DNA of 19,285 bases from an uncultured Georgenia sp. (lineage in GTDB: Bacteria; Actinomycetota; Actinomycetes; Actinomycetales; Actinomycetaceae). Shown here one piece after another: positions 1 through 7,501 of the stretch. A program made the position numbers and the translations under genes. The stretch covers positions 1 through 19,285 of the forward strand of contig NZ_CALGNQ010000236.1 in the NCBI RefSeq assembly GCF_937958535.1, in the 5' to 3' direction. The stretch's first letter is position 1. The number at the start of each line of letters is the position of its first letter. Under the pieces are notes generated by a model, which searched no databases, had not been told where the DNA came from, and worked only from the letters and a program-made list of their open reading frames with translations.

Positions 1-201
1 GCGCGCGCCGTGCTCGCCTGGTTCGCCCTGGAGGAGTCCCGCCCGGGCCGGCTGCGCCCGTGCGGCAACCCCGAGTGCCGCCTGTTCCTCATCGACCGCA
101 GCCACGCCAACCGGGCGCAGTGGTGCTCCATGGCCGTATGCGGCAACCGGATGAAGGCGCGCCGTCACTACCAGCGCAAGCGCCAGGCCGCCCAGGGCTG
201 A
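1..201 (+). CDS. CGNR zinc-finger protein, 3' end (partial)
   Basis: The reading frame is open from the first base of the window and ends at TGA 199-201, so only the C-terminal 66 residues are present. They hold a CGNR zinc finger: a Cys pair in CGNPEC, then WCSMAVCGNR, followed by the basic tail KARRHYQRKR. In this family (CGNR zinc finger, usually behind an ABATE domain) the finger is the C-terminal nucleic-acid-binding part of a putative stress-related transcription regulator of about 180-220 residues. The N-terminal domain lies outside the window. A GTG at position 10 is in frame, but a start there would leave no N-terminal domain, so I treat the gene as truncated by the window edge. The downstream ridA-like gene follows after 30 bases in the same direction. 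Confidence 0.88.
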   Translation, partial: ARAVLAWFALEESRPGRLRPCGNPECRLFLIDRSHANRAQWCSMAVCGNRMKARRHYQRKRQAAQG

Positions 202-231
202 CCTGGCTCCCCACTCCCCGAAGGAGGACCC

Positions 232-639
232 GTGGCGGTCCAGCTCTCCAGCCCCGCCGGCCTCATGCCGGCTCCCTACCACCACGTGTCCGTCGCGACC
301 GGATCGCGCCTCGTCCACGTCGCCGGGCAGGTCGCCCGGGACGGCGACGGGAGGGCGATGGCGTACGGTGACCTCGCCGGTCAGGTCGCAGGCGCCCTGC
401 GCAACGTCGGGCGTGCGCCGGCCGGCGCCGGAGCGACCTTCGCCGACGTCGCCCAGTTGCGGTTCTACGTCGCGCGGTGGGAGCCCGAGATGATGGCCGA
501 CCTCATGGCGGGCATCGAGGCCGTCCTCGGCGACCTGGCCCTCCCGCAACCGCTGCCCCCGTCCTCCCTCATCGGGGTGGACCGGCTCTACGAACCCGAC
601 GTCCTCGTCGAGGTCGAGGCCACCGCGGTGGTCGAGTAG
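232..639 (+). CDS. RidA/YjgF/YER057c/UK114 family protein
   Basis: A 135-residue protein, the usual length for the RidA family (reactive enamine/imine deaminases and relatives that form trimers with active sites between subunits). The core is recognisable: LVHVAGQVARDGDG near residues 25-38, the helix with DVAQLRFYV, and the end SSLIGVDRLYEPDVLVEVEATAVV. The Arg of VDRL sits where RidA has the substrate-carboxylate-binding arginine, so deaminase activity is possible, though many family members have other or unknown roles. The start is GTG 232, chosen because AAGGAGG lies at 221-227 just upstream. It follows the CGNR gene by 30 bases and may be cotranscribed with it. The function beyond the family is not shown by the sequence. 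Confidence 0.9.
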   Translation: MAVQLSSPAGLMPAPYHHVSVATGSRLVHVAGQVARDGDGRAMAYGDLAGQVAGALRNVGRAPAGAGATFADVAQLRFYVARWEPEMMADLMAGIEAVLGDLALPQPLPPSSLIGVDRLYEPDVLVEVEATAVVE

Positions 640-672
640 GGGAGGGGAGAGCTCGGGCGGTCCTGCCCTCCC
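640..672 (+). terminator. possible hairpin after the RidA-family gene
   Basis: GGGAGGG at 640-646 can pair with CCCTCCC at 666-672 directly after the stop codon. The 19-base loop is long and no T-run follows, so it is a weak candidate for a transcription stop. Confidence 0.28.
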
Positions 673-733
673 GACGGTGCGTCTGCTCTGAGACAATCGA
701 GCAGGACCCCGATCTGCCGGAGGAGTGCACCGC

Positions 734-1966
734 ATGTCCAACCCGCTCGACCTTGGCCAGAACCAGCCCCCGGCGGTCGAGAACCCGCTGCAGCTCGAGC
801 CGCCCAAGCCGGCGGACGAGGTGGAGGTCCACGAGCCGGAGAAGGTCGGCGGCGTCGTCCTCGTCGACGCCGAGACGCAGCAGCAGCACGCGGAGACGGC
901 AGAGAAGTTCCTCGACGAGCTGCTCGCCACGCCGCTGCACAGCCCCGAGTTCCAGACGAAGATGGCGCAGCTGACCCGCCTGGGCGAGGACACGATGAAC
1001 CAGGCGGCGGACTCCGCCAACCGGATGCTCCAGCGGCCTGCTGCCGCGATGGCCGCCTCCGGTGCGGACCCCGCGTCCCGCACGGGGGCGAGCCTCGCCG
1101 AGCTGCGCCGCATCGTCACCGAGCTCGACCCCAACCGGCACGACCTCACCGGCGGCAAGCGCCTGCTTCGGTTCCTGCCCGGTGGCAACGCGATCGAGCG
1201 GTACTTCCGCAAGTACGAGTCCGCCCAGGAGCAGCTCGACGCCATCACCAAGGCGCTCAAGGGCGGGCAGGACGAGCTGCGGCTGGACAACGCCGCGATC
1301 CAGACCGAGCGCGACCACCTGTGGGCGGCGCTCGGGCAGCTCGCCAATTACGCCGTCCTCGCCCGGCACCTGGGCGACGGCCTGGAGCAGCGGATCGCCG
1401 CCCTGCGTGCCGACGGCAAGGCCGACGACGCCACCACGCTGGAGAAGGACGCCCTCTTCTACGTGCGGCAGCGTCACCAGGACCTCATGACCCAGCTGGC
1501 GGTCTCGGTCCAGGGCTACCTCGCGCTCGACGTCGTGAAGAAGAACAACACCGAGCTCATCAAGGGCGTGGACCGGGCGCTCGACACCACCCTGGCGGCG
1601 CTGCGGGTCGCGGTCATCGTCTCGCAGGCGCTGGCCCAGCAGCAGATCGTGCTCTCCCAGATCGAGGCGCTCAACACGACGACCTCGGACATGATCCTCG
1701 CGACGTCGGAGCTGCTCCGCACCCAGGGCGCGGAGATCCAGCAGCAGGCCGCCCGCGCCACCGTCGACCCGGCGAAGCTCCAGCAGGCCTTCGACAACGT
1801 CTTCCAGGCGCTGGACGAGATCGACCGGTTCAAGGCCGAGGCCGCGCACTCGATCAAGCAGACCGTGGAGGTCCTCGAGGGCCAGGTGAGCCGGGCCAGG
1901 CTGCAGCTCGAGCGCAGCCGCTCCTCCGACGCCACCCACGACGAGCTCCCGGAGGGCCGACGATGA
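734..1966 (+). CDS. toxic anion resistance protein, TelA family
   Basis: A 410-residue soluble, helix-rich protein of the TelA/toxic anion resistance family (named from plasmid tellurite resistance; Bacillus YceH is a chromosomal relative). The signature stretch is clear: NRHDLTGGKRLLRFLPGG near residue 137, then AIERYFRKYESAQEQLDAI, then many Gln/Glu-rich helices. The family is tied to resistance to tellurite, some bacteriocins and cell-envelope stress, but its biochemical activity is not established. ATG 734 is preferred over the in-frame GTG 725 because GGAGGAG at 719-725 lies 8 bases upstream of the ATG and would overlap the GTG. Its stop overlaps the start of the next gene (ATGA at 1963-1966), so the two are translationally coupled, matching the telA-xpaC pairing seen in other Gram-positives. 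Confidence 0.92.
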   Translation: MSNPLDLGQNQPPAVENPLQLEPPKPADEVEVHEPEKVGGVVLVDAETQQQHAETAEKFLDELLATPLHSPEFQTKMAQLTRLGEDTMNQAADSANRMLQRPAAAMAASGADPASRTGASLAELRRIVTELDPNRHDLTGGKRLLRFLPGGNAIERYFRKYESAQEQLDAITKALKGGQDELRLDNAAIQTERDHLWAALGQLANYAVLARHLGDGLEQRIAALRADGKADDATTLEKDALFYVRQRHQDLMTQLAVSVQGYLALDVVKKNNTELIKGVDRALDTTLAALRVAVIVSQALAQQQIVLSQIEALNTTTSDMILATSELLRTQGAEIQQQAARATVDPAKLQQAFDNVFQALDEIDRFKAEAAHSIKQTVEVLEGQVSRARLQLERSRSSDATHDELPEGRR

Positions 1967-2757
1967 CACGCTGGACGCTGGGCAACGTCGTCAAGGTCGG
2001 CCTCGTCGTCCTCTTCCTGCCCCTCCTCGCCTTCCTCGTCCTCGTCATCGGCGCGGTGAAGAAGCGGGCGCTGGTGATCCTCGAGGGGCTCGTGTACGCG
2101 GCCGGCTTCGCGGTGGGCATCTTCGTGCTCGACGTCATCGGCCTCGGCGGACTCCTCGCCCTCGTGTCGATGGGGGCATCGGGCGTACGTGCCTGGCACC
2201 TGCGCGACCTATGGCTCCCGGCCCGGCGCCGGTGGTGGCACCGGCTCCTCCCCGAGGAGACCGACGCGCCCACCGCGCAGGTCACCACCTCACCGCCGGC
2301 GGAGGCCGCCCTCGAGGGTGCCGACGGCCGGGCCGCCACCCTCACCTGGGTCGGCTCCCTGGCGCGGCGGCAGCGGCCCCGGCTCCCGTCCGGCGCGTAC
2401 GTCACGCTCCTGGAGACCTGCCAGGTGCTCGACGCCGTCGTCGAGGCCGAGCGACGCGAGCCCACCCGCGACGCGAGCTTCGAGTACGAGCTCGACGCCC
2501 TCGTGCGGGAGTACCTCCCGGCGGTGGTGCGCGGCTACCTCGCCATCCCGGCGCGCCTGCTCGACGCGCGTCAGCCGAACGGGCGCACCCCGAAGGAGGA
2601 GCTCGCCGAGCAGCTCGACCTGCTCTTCCGCCAGGCCGAGGCGCTCCACGCGGCGCGGCACAGCCACGCGCCGGCGCAGCTCACGACGATGGGCAACTTC
2701 CTCCGGGAGAAGTTCGGCCACCGGAAGCAGGACGCCTTCGACTTCGGGGTGAAGTAG
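1963..2757 (+). CDS. membrane protein, XpaC-like, partner of TelA
   Basis: A 264-residue protein starting at ATG 1963 inside the ATGA overlap with the telA-type gene. The first 75 residues are strongly hydrophobic and hold two or three membrane helices (about 10-31, 37-57, 59-75). A basic stretch (WLPARRRWWHR) follows, then a Pro/Ala-rich linker, then a soluble helical domain. That domain has the pattern YELDALVREYLPAVVRGYLAI, a Gly-Thr-Pro turn and a helix ending MGNFLREKFG. This resembles the C-terminal part of the XpaC-like family (5-bromo-4-chloroindolyl phosphate hydrolysis protein), which is the classic neighbour of TelA. The family call rests on this pattern and on context, not on a search. 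A membrane-anchored scaffold that recruits TelA is a reasonable inference, and direct hydrolase activity is doubtful. Confidence 0.75.
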   Translation: MTRWTLGNVVKVGLVVLFLPLLAFLVLVIGAVKKRALVILEGLVYAAGFAVGIFVLDVIGLGGLLALVSMGASGVRAWHLRDLWLPARRRWWHRLLPEETDAPTAQVTTSPPAEAALEGADGRAATLTWVGSLARRQRPRLPSGAYVTLLETCQVLDAVVEAERREPTRDASFEYELDALVREYLPAVVRGYLAIPARLLDARQPNGRTPKEELAEQLDLLFRQAEALHAARHSHAPAQLTTMGNFLREKFGHRKQDAFDFGVK

Positions 2758-2783
2758 GGACCTGAGAGGTTCGGGGCGGGGGA

Positions 2784-3113
2784 TCAGCTCTCGCGGGCGT
2801 TCCTGTTCTCGTGGTACTGCGCCAACGTGACGTTGCGGATGTCGCGTAGCAGGTTCTCGGCGGTGACCGTGGCGGTCGCGGTGGCCTCGACGTTCTTCAC
2901 GACCTTTGCGATCCCCGCGACGAGCAGTGCGAGACCGACGAGGACGAGCAGACCCCCGATGGCCACCGCGCCGCTGCTCGGCCGCAAGGAGCCGAGGTTG
3001 TTGAGCTGGATGCCGAGCCCGAGCACCTGGGCGACGATCCCGGAGCCGAGGAACACTCCGGCGTTGCGTTCCACGACTGCGACGTAGGTAGGAATGTTCG
3101 GGTCGGGGTTCAT
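2784..3113 (-). CDS. small two-helix membrane protein of unknown function
   Basis: A 109-residue protein read on the minus strand from ATG at 3113-3111, with AAGGAG about 10 bases upstream on that strand. It begins MNPDPNIPTYVAVVERNAGV, followed by a hydrophobic segment at about residues 19-37, a short loop (NNLGSLRPSSG), a second strong membrane helix at about 49-71 and a polar tail of about 38 residues rich in Thr/Ala then Asn/Arg. I do not recognise the family. It is convergent with the XpaC-like gene (26 bases between the stops) and divergent from the TetR-type gene. The start inside the much longer minus-strand frame is fixed by the Shine-Dalgarno and by the point where protein-like composition begins. 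Confidence 0.72.
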   Translation of the reverse strand: MNPDPNIPTYVAVVERNAGVFLGSGIVAQVLGLGIQLNNLGSLRPSSGAVAIGGLLVLVGLALLVAGIAKVVKNVEATATATVTAENLLRDIRNVTLAQYHENRNARES

Positions 3114-3257
3114 GGGAGTGGCTCCTTGTCGGGTCGGGGCTGTCGGAGCGGACGCTAGCGCCGACATCTGACACCCGCAGCGGGGGTCTGCCGGCCTCCG
3201 ACACCGCCGCCGGGTGCACTCCGTCGAGATCGGACGCCTCCGGACCTTGCCGCGACC

Positions 3258-3269
3258 GAACGAGCGTGC
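3258..3269. promoter_or_regulatory. possible TetR-type operator in the divergent region
   Basis: GAACGAGCGTGC followed by TTTTATT lies about 12 bases before the proposed start of the TetR-type gene. It is an imperfect inverted repeat (ACG..CGT core) and resembles AACGAnCGTTC-type sites used by several TetR-family proteins. It may mediate autoregulation. Support is pattern only. Confidence 0.3.
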
Positions 3270-3281
3270 TTTTATTGGTGG

Positions 3282-3893
3282 GTGGCCAAGGTCATGAGCA
3301 AGGGCGCGGAGACGCGCGAGCTCGCCCTGCGCGAGGCGCTGCGGCAGGCGAGCGTCGTCGGCCTCAACGGCCTGACCATCGGGACGCTCGCCGACCGGCT
3401 CGAGATGTCGAAGAGCGGTCTGTTCGCGCACTTCCGGTCCAAGAGCCGGCTCCAGATCGAGACGCTCGACTTCGCCGCGGACCGCTTCCGGCTGCACGTC
3501 GTGCTGCCCGCGCTGCGCGAGCCGGCGGGGGAGCCGCGCCTGCGCACGCTCGTCGAGCGCTGGCTGGGGTGGGACACCGACGCCGAGTACGCGATGCCCG
3601 GTGGCTGCGTGTTCGCCGCCGGATCGATGGAGTTCGACGACCTGCCGGACGGCCCGGTACGGGAGCGGCTCGTCGCGCACCAGACCGACCTGCTCGACTC
3701 GATCGCCATCATGTACCGCTCGGGAGTCCGGGCGGGGGCCTTCCGAAAGGACGTCGACCCGGACGCCGTCGCGCAGGAGTGCTACGGCATCATCCTCGCC
3801 CACCACGTCGCCGCCCGGCTCATGCGCAACCCGCGCGCCCGCGAGTACGCGATGGCGACGTTCGAGCGGCTGCTCGCCTCCGTCCGCACCTGA
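3282..3893 (+). CDS. TetR/AcrR family transcriptional regulator
   Basis: A 203-residue protein with the N-terminal TetR helix-turn-helix at about residues 13-55: the pattern GLNGLTIGTLADRLEMSKSG followed by LFAHFRSKSRL is typical. The rest is the all-helical ligand and dimer domain, with the motif GGCVFAAGSMEFDDLPDGPV found in a group of actinobacterial TetR regulators. The ligand is unknown. GTG 3282 is used here, but no convincing Shine-Dalgarno precedes it; ATG 3294 (MSKGAETR) is a plausible alternative, and either form keeps the whole HTH. It reads away from the small membrane gene and lies 54 bases upstream of an alpha/beta hydrolase gene in the same direction, which is its likely target along with itself. 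Confidence 0.9.
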   Translation: MAKVMSKGAETRELALREALRQASVVGLNGLTIGTLADRLEMSKSGLFAHFRSKSRLQIETLDFAADRFRLHVVLPALREPAGEPRLRTLVERWLGWDTDAEYAMPGGCVFAAGSMEFDDLPDGPVRERLVAHQTDLLDSIAIMYRSGVRAGAFRKDVDPDAVAQECYGIILAHHVAARLMRNPRAREYAMATFERLLASVRT

Positions 3894-3947
3894 CCCCGCG
3901 CCGTCCCGGTCGGACGGCACCGCTCCCGTTCAGCAGAGAGGCCCGAC

Positions 3948-4880
3948 GTGGCTGAGAAGAAAAGCACGACCGTTCGTACGACGCGCGCGCAGCGGATGCT
4001 CCAGGGCCTCTTCGGGGCCATCGACACCACGCTCCCACCGCTCGCTGCCCGGCTCGGTGCCCGGCTGTGGTTCCGGCTCCCGAAGACCGCGTCACCCGAG
4101 CGCCGGCGTGCGCGCCAGCCCGAGGGTGGGGAGCCGTTCGAGCTCACCGGTGACGGCCTCGTCGTCCGCGGCCGGGTCTACGACGTGGAGGGCGCGGGCC
4201 GGCCCACCGCCTACCTCGTCCACGGGTGGGGTGGTCACTGGCAGCAGCTCGGCGCGCTGGTCGGCCCGCTGCGCGACGCCGGCTACCGCGTGGTCGTCCA
4301 TGACGCACCCAGCCACGGTGACTCGCCCGCCGGCCGATACGGCCCGCGGTCCACCCGTGTCATGGAGATGGCCCATGCCCACGCCCTCGTGGTGGGGCAG
4401 CACGGCGAGCCGGCGCTGACGGTCGCGCACTCGCTCGGCGCCCTGGCCGTGCTCTGGGCCGCCCGGCATCACCGCACGGGACTCGGTGCACTCGTCACCG
4501 TCGCCGCGGCCACCGACATCGACGAGCTCGTCGACTCCTTCCGCGGCCTCACCGGCCTCGGCGCACGGTCGCGGACGCGGTTGCTCGACCGCATCGAGGA
4601 GATCATCGGCATCCCCAGGGCGGCGTTCGACGGGCCGGCCCTCGCCGCGGAGGTCCTCGCCGAGCAGCCCGAGGTGCCGCTGCTCGCCGTCCACGACTCC
4701 GGTGACGCCGAGGCGCCGCCGCGGGTCTCCGAGCGGCTGGTCGACGTGTGGCCGGGGGCCGAGCTCGTGCTCACCGACGGGCTGGGGCACCGGCGGGTGC
4801 TGTGGACGCCCGAGGTCGTGACGCGAATTGCCGACTTCGCCGGGCAGCCGGTGGACAGCCGGAGCGGCTCGGCCGGCTGA
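3948..4880 (+). CDS. alpha/beta hydrolase
   Basis: A 310-residue alpha/beta-hydrolase fold protein. The oxyanion-hole motif HGWGGHW is at residues 92-98, the strand DAPSHGDSPAG follows at 119-129, and the nucleophile elbow is AHSLGA with Ser162. The likely acid is Asp250 or Asp253 in HDSGDAE, and the base is His281 in GLGHRRVL. About 60 residues precede the fold, including an amphipathic or hydrophobic stretch near residues 18-45 with no clear signal peptidase site. The substrate cannot be read from the sequence; esterase or lipase-like activity is the general expectation. GTG 3948 follows AGAGAGG at 3935-3941. Its position behind the TetR-type gene suggests control by that regulator. Confidence 0.88.
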   Translation: MAEKKSTTVRTTRAQRMLQGLFGAIDTTLPPLAARLGARLWFRLPKTASPERRRARQPEGGEPFELTGDGLVVRGRVYDVEGAGRPTAYLVHGWGGHWQQLGALVGPLRDAGYRVVVHDAPSHGDSPAGRYGPRSTRVMEMAHAHALVVGQHGEPALTVAHSLGALAVLWAARHHRTGLGALVTVAAATDIDELVDSFRGLTGLGARSRTRLLDRIEEIIGIPRAAFDGPALAAEVLAEQPEVPLLAVHDSGDAEAPPRVSERLVDVWPGAELVLTDGLGHRRVLWTPEVVTRIADFAGQPVDSRSGSAG

Positions 4881-4927
4881 GCGCGGGTCGGTGCCCCGGG
4901 GCCGGCATCCTCGCCGGAACCCGGCGC
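4881..4927 (+). terminator. possible hairpin after the hydrolase gene
   Basis: Directly after the stop, GCGCGGGT (4881-4888) can pair with ACCCGGCGC (4919-4927, one bulged G). An inner CCGGC/GCCGG stem is at 4902-4917. There is no T-run. It would separate the hydrolase unit from the LacI promoter region. Confidence 0.33.
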
Positions 4928-5030
4928 GTCCGCCGAGCCGAGGCCGGCGCGGGCGGCAGGAACGCGTGCGGCCGACCGGTGCCCCCTCGCCAGGCGCACT
5001 CGTCCGCCCGACCACCAGACACCTCCTCGG

Positions 5031-5042
5031 CGAATCGGTTCG
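5031..5042. promoter_or_regulatory. upstream LacI-type operator, imperfect (O3)
   Basis: CGAATCGGTTCG differs by one base from the perfect palindrome CGAACCGGTTCG found twice downstream. Its centre is 65 bases upstream of O1, before the -35 candidate. It could support repression by DNA looping. Confidence 0.55.
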
Positions 5043-5061
5043 ACACCGTTCGCCCCGATTC

Positions 5062-5092
5062 TTGACTCACACCTTTGAAGGTCCGCTAAGGT
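5062..5092 (+). promoter_or_regulatory. candidate promoter of the lacI-led sugar operon
   Basis: TTGACT at 5062-5067 is a good -35 element. The -10 is weaker: TAAGGT at 5087-5092 (19-base spacer) or GCTAAG at 5085-5090 (17-base spacer). Two operators lie immediately downstream, between this promoter and the lacI-type start codon, where bound repressor would block initiation. Confidence 0.55.
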
Positions 5093-5095
5093 GAG

Positions 5096-5107
5096 CGAAC
5101 CGGTTCG
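5096..5107. promoter_or_regulatory. LacI-type operator O1
   Basis: CGAACCGGTTCG is a perfect 12-base palindrome with the central CG step typical of LacI-family operators. It lies just after the -10 candidate. Confidence 0.8.
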
Positions 5108-5111
5108 ACAG

Positions 5112-5125
5112 TCGAACCGGTTCGA
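5112..5125. promoter_or_regulatory. LacI-type operator O2
   Basis: TCGAACCGGTTCGA is a perfect 14-base palindrome. Its centre is 17 bases from that of O1, and it runs into the Shine-Dalgarno of the regulator gene. The bases between O1 and O2 form another perfect odd palindrome (TCGACAGTCGA, 5105-5115). Confidence 0.82.
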
Positions 5126-5136
5126 GGAGGGTCGTC

Positions 5137-6156
5137 ATGGCGACGATTGCCGACGTTGCTCGGCTGGCGGGTGTCTCTCGCAGCACCGCCTCCTACGCAC
5201 TGTCCGGCAAGCGCTCCATCTCGCAGGAGGTGCGTGAGCGGGTGCTCGCCGCCGTCGAGGAGCTCGGGTACACCCCGAACGCGGGCGCGCGGGCACTGGC
5301 CACGGCTCAGACCCGGGTCATCGGCCTGTTCGCTCAGTTCCTCGAGGACGAGTTCGCCCCGGCGATGCTCCAGTACATGCTCGGTGTCTCGGACACCGCG
5401 CGGGAGCTGGGCTACGACATCCTCCTCGTCACCGACGCCGACGGCCCCTCGGCCCTGCGGCGGATCACCGACTCCCGTATGGTCGACGGCGTCGTCCTGC
5501 TCAACGTCGCCGACCGCGACCCCCGGCTGCCCGTCCTGCGTGCGGCCGGCCAGCCCGGCGCCCTCGTCGGACTGCCGGAGGACTGCACCGGGCTCGACGT
5601 CTTCGACCTCGACTTCCCCGAGGCCGGCCGCCTCATGGTCGACCAGCTCGCCGACCTGGGGCACCGCGAGCTCATCCTCGTCTCGCAGCCCGAGCACGTC
5701 GTCGAGCGGGGCGGCGCCTACGTGTGGCGGCTGCGCGACGCCGCCCAGGAGGAGGCCGCACGGCGAGGCGTCACGCTGCACGCCGTGTACGGGTCGTCCC
5801 ACCAGCCGGAGATCGGCAACGAGCTGCACCAGCTGCTCGACGCACACCCCGGCGCGACCGGGCTGCTGCTCAACAACGAGGCGGCGGCAGCGGCCCTGCC
5901 CACCGTGCTCAACGCACGGGGGCTGAGCTCCCCGGCGCACTACTCGGTCATCGGACGGTACTCCGAGGACTTCGCGCGCACCTTCAGCCTGCCCTTCTCC
6001 TTCATCGAGAGCGCCCCCGACCGGCTGGGGGCGATGGCGGTGCGCCAGCTGGTCCGCCGGATCGAGTCGGCCGCGGGCCAGCGCGACCCCTACGTCACGC
6101 GGCTCATCTCACCCGAGCTCAAGGACCGAGGCAGCACTCAGCCGCCCCGACCGTAA
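5137..6156 (+). CDS. LacI-family transcriptional repressor of the sugar operon
   Basis: A 339-residue LacI/GalR protein. Residues 3-24 are the helix-turn-helix (TIADVARLAGVSRSTASYAL), followed by the second helix pair to LGYTPNAGARALAT, the hinge that inserts into the minor groove of a CG-centred operator. From about residue 60 (TRVIGLFAQF) the periplasmic-binding-protein-like effector domain follows, with the usual segments MVDGVVLLNVAD and LGHRELILVSQP. ATG 5137 follows GAGGAGGG at 5124-5131. Perfect palindromic operators overlap its own promoter, so autoregulation is strongly suggested, and the same motif recurs before the secreted enzyme gene at 13762. The transporter gene follows after 53 bases. 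The effector is probably a sugar released from the imported oligosaccharide; its identity is not visible. Confidence 0.95.
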   Translation: MATIADVARLAGVSRSTASYALSGKRSISQEVRERVLAAVEELGYTPNAGARALATAQTRVIGLFAQFLEDEFAPAMLQYMLGVSDTARELGYDILLVTDADGPSALRRITDSRMVDGVVLLNVADRDPRLPVLRAAGQPGALVGLPEDCTGLDVFDLDFPEAGRLMVDQLADLGHRELILVSQPEHVVERGGAYVWRLRDAAQEEAARRGVTLHAVYGSSHQPEIGNELHQLLDAHPGATGLLLNNEAAAAALPTVLNARGLSSPAHYSVIGRYSEDFARTFSLPFSFIESAPDRLGAMAVRQLVRRIESAAGQRDPYVTRLISPELKDRGSTQPPRP

Positions 6157-6209
6157 CCGGAGGCGCCAGAGCCGGCGCCACCAGCACCCCACCCAAGGAG
6201 GAACATCCG

Positions 6210-7466
6210 ATGGCCACCCCCCGAACGCTTCGCACCGTCGCGGTCGCCGCATCCACGCTGCTCGCCTCAGGTGCGCTCGTCGCCTGCTCGTCCGCCGACG
6301 GCGACGGCGGCTCCGCGAGCGGCGACACCTACACCTGGTGGGACCCCTACCCGCAGCACGCGGACGGGTCCGACTGGGCCAACCGCGTCGCCGCCTGCGG
6401 CACCGACGCCGGCGTGACGATCGACCGCACCGCCTTCGACACCACCCAGCTGACCAACCAGGCCCTCCTCGCCGCCCAGGAGGGCAACGCGCCGGACATC
6501 ATCCTGCTCGACAACCCGGCGGTCTCCACCCTCGCCGGCACCGGCATGCTCACGACGATGGGCGAGCTCGGCTTCGACACCGCCGCCATCGACGAGAACC
6601 TGCTCGGCGCCGGTGTCATCGACGGCGAGGCCTACGGCATCCCGATCGGCGCGAACACCCTCGCCCTCTTCTACAACGAGGACGTCCTCGCGGCCGCCGG
6701 TGTCGACCCCGCCACCATCACCGACTGGGACTCCCTCACCGCGGCACTGGCGGCGATCGACGACGCCGGGCACCGCGGCATCACCTTCGCCGGGATCGGC
6801 ACCGAGGAGGGCTCCTTCCAGTTCCTCCCGTGGTTCTGGGGCGCCGGCGCGGACCTGCGCCGGCTGGACTCGCCCGAGGCCGAGCGGGCCCTGCAGCTGT
6901 GGGTGGACTGGATCGACGCGGGCTACGCCCCCAACACGGTCATCAACAACTCCCAGAACACCACCTGGGAGGAGTTCCTCACCGGTGACTTCGGCTTCGT
7001 CGAGAACGGCACCTGGCAGGTCAACAGCGCCGCCGAGGCCGACTTCCCCGTCGGTGTCATCCAGATCCCCGGCCCGGACGGGGGTGTGGCGCCCGCGCCC
7101 ACGGGCGGTGAGTTCATCGTCGCGCCCGTCCAGGACGACGAGGCGCGCTACGAGGTGACCACCGCGATCGTCGAGTGCATGACGACGCCGGAGGGCCTCG
7201 CCGAGACGGCGACCACCTTCGCCTACTACATCCCGCCGACGGCGGAGGGCCAGGAGGCCCTGCTCGCCGACCACCCGGAGCTGGAGACGTGGGTCGAGGC
7301 CGTGCGCTCGGCCAAGAGCCGCACGGGGGACAACCTCGGCACCGACTACCCGCTCATCTCCGAGGCACTGTGGACCGCGGTGCAGAACGCCACGAGCGGT
7401 GCCATGAGCGTGAGCGACGCCCTCGCCCAGGCCCAGGCCGAGGCGGAGGCCGCGGTCAACGGCTGA
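6210..7466 (+). CDS. CUT1 ABC transporter sugar-binding lipoprotein
   Basis: A 418-residue extracytoplasmic solute-binding protein of the oligosaccharide (family 1, CUT1) type. A lipoprotein signal peptide is clear: Arg at 5 and 8, a hydrophobic core, and the lipobox LVAC with Cys26, followed by a Ser/Gly/Asp-rich tether. The mature part shows the family pattern: NQALLAAQEGNAPDIILLDN, then AYGIPIGANTLALFYNEDVL, the hinge region GSFQFLPWFWGAGADL, and NGTWQV near residue 268. Many aromatic residues, including the WWDPYP start of the mature chain, fit carbohydrate stacking. ATG 6210 follows AAGGAGG at 6195-6201. The gene lies between the LacI repressor and two permeases and delivers the substrate of the downstream glycosidases. 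The exact ligand is not predictable from sequence alone. Confidence 0.93.
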   Translation: MATPRTLRTVAVAASTLLASGALVACSSADGDGGSASGDTYTWWDPYPQHADGSDWANRVAACGTDAGVTIDRTAFDTTQLTNQALLAAQEGNAPDIILLDNPAVSTLAGTGMLTTMGELGFDTAAIDENLLGAGVIDGEAYGIPIGANTLALFYNEDVLAAAGVDPATITDWDSLTAALAAIDDAGHRGITFAGIGTEEGSFQFLPWFWGAGADLRRLDSPEAERALQLWVDWIDAGYAPNTVINNSQNTTWEEFLTGDFGFVENGTWQVNSAAEADFPVGVIQIPGPDGGVAPAPTGGEFIVAPVQDDEARYEVTTAIVECMTTPEGLAETATTFAYYIPPTAEGQEALLADHPELETWVEAVRSAKSRTGDNLGTDYPLISEALWTAVQNATSGAMSVSDALAQAQAEAEAAVNG

Positions 7467-7501
7467 GCCAGCACCCGACCGACCCGACCGAAGTAGGTGT
7501 C

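Noticed and set aside
569..1969. 466-codon open frame on the minus strand
   Set aside because: Antisense shadow of the TelA-type gene; biased Leu/Arg/Gly composition.
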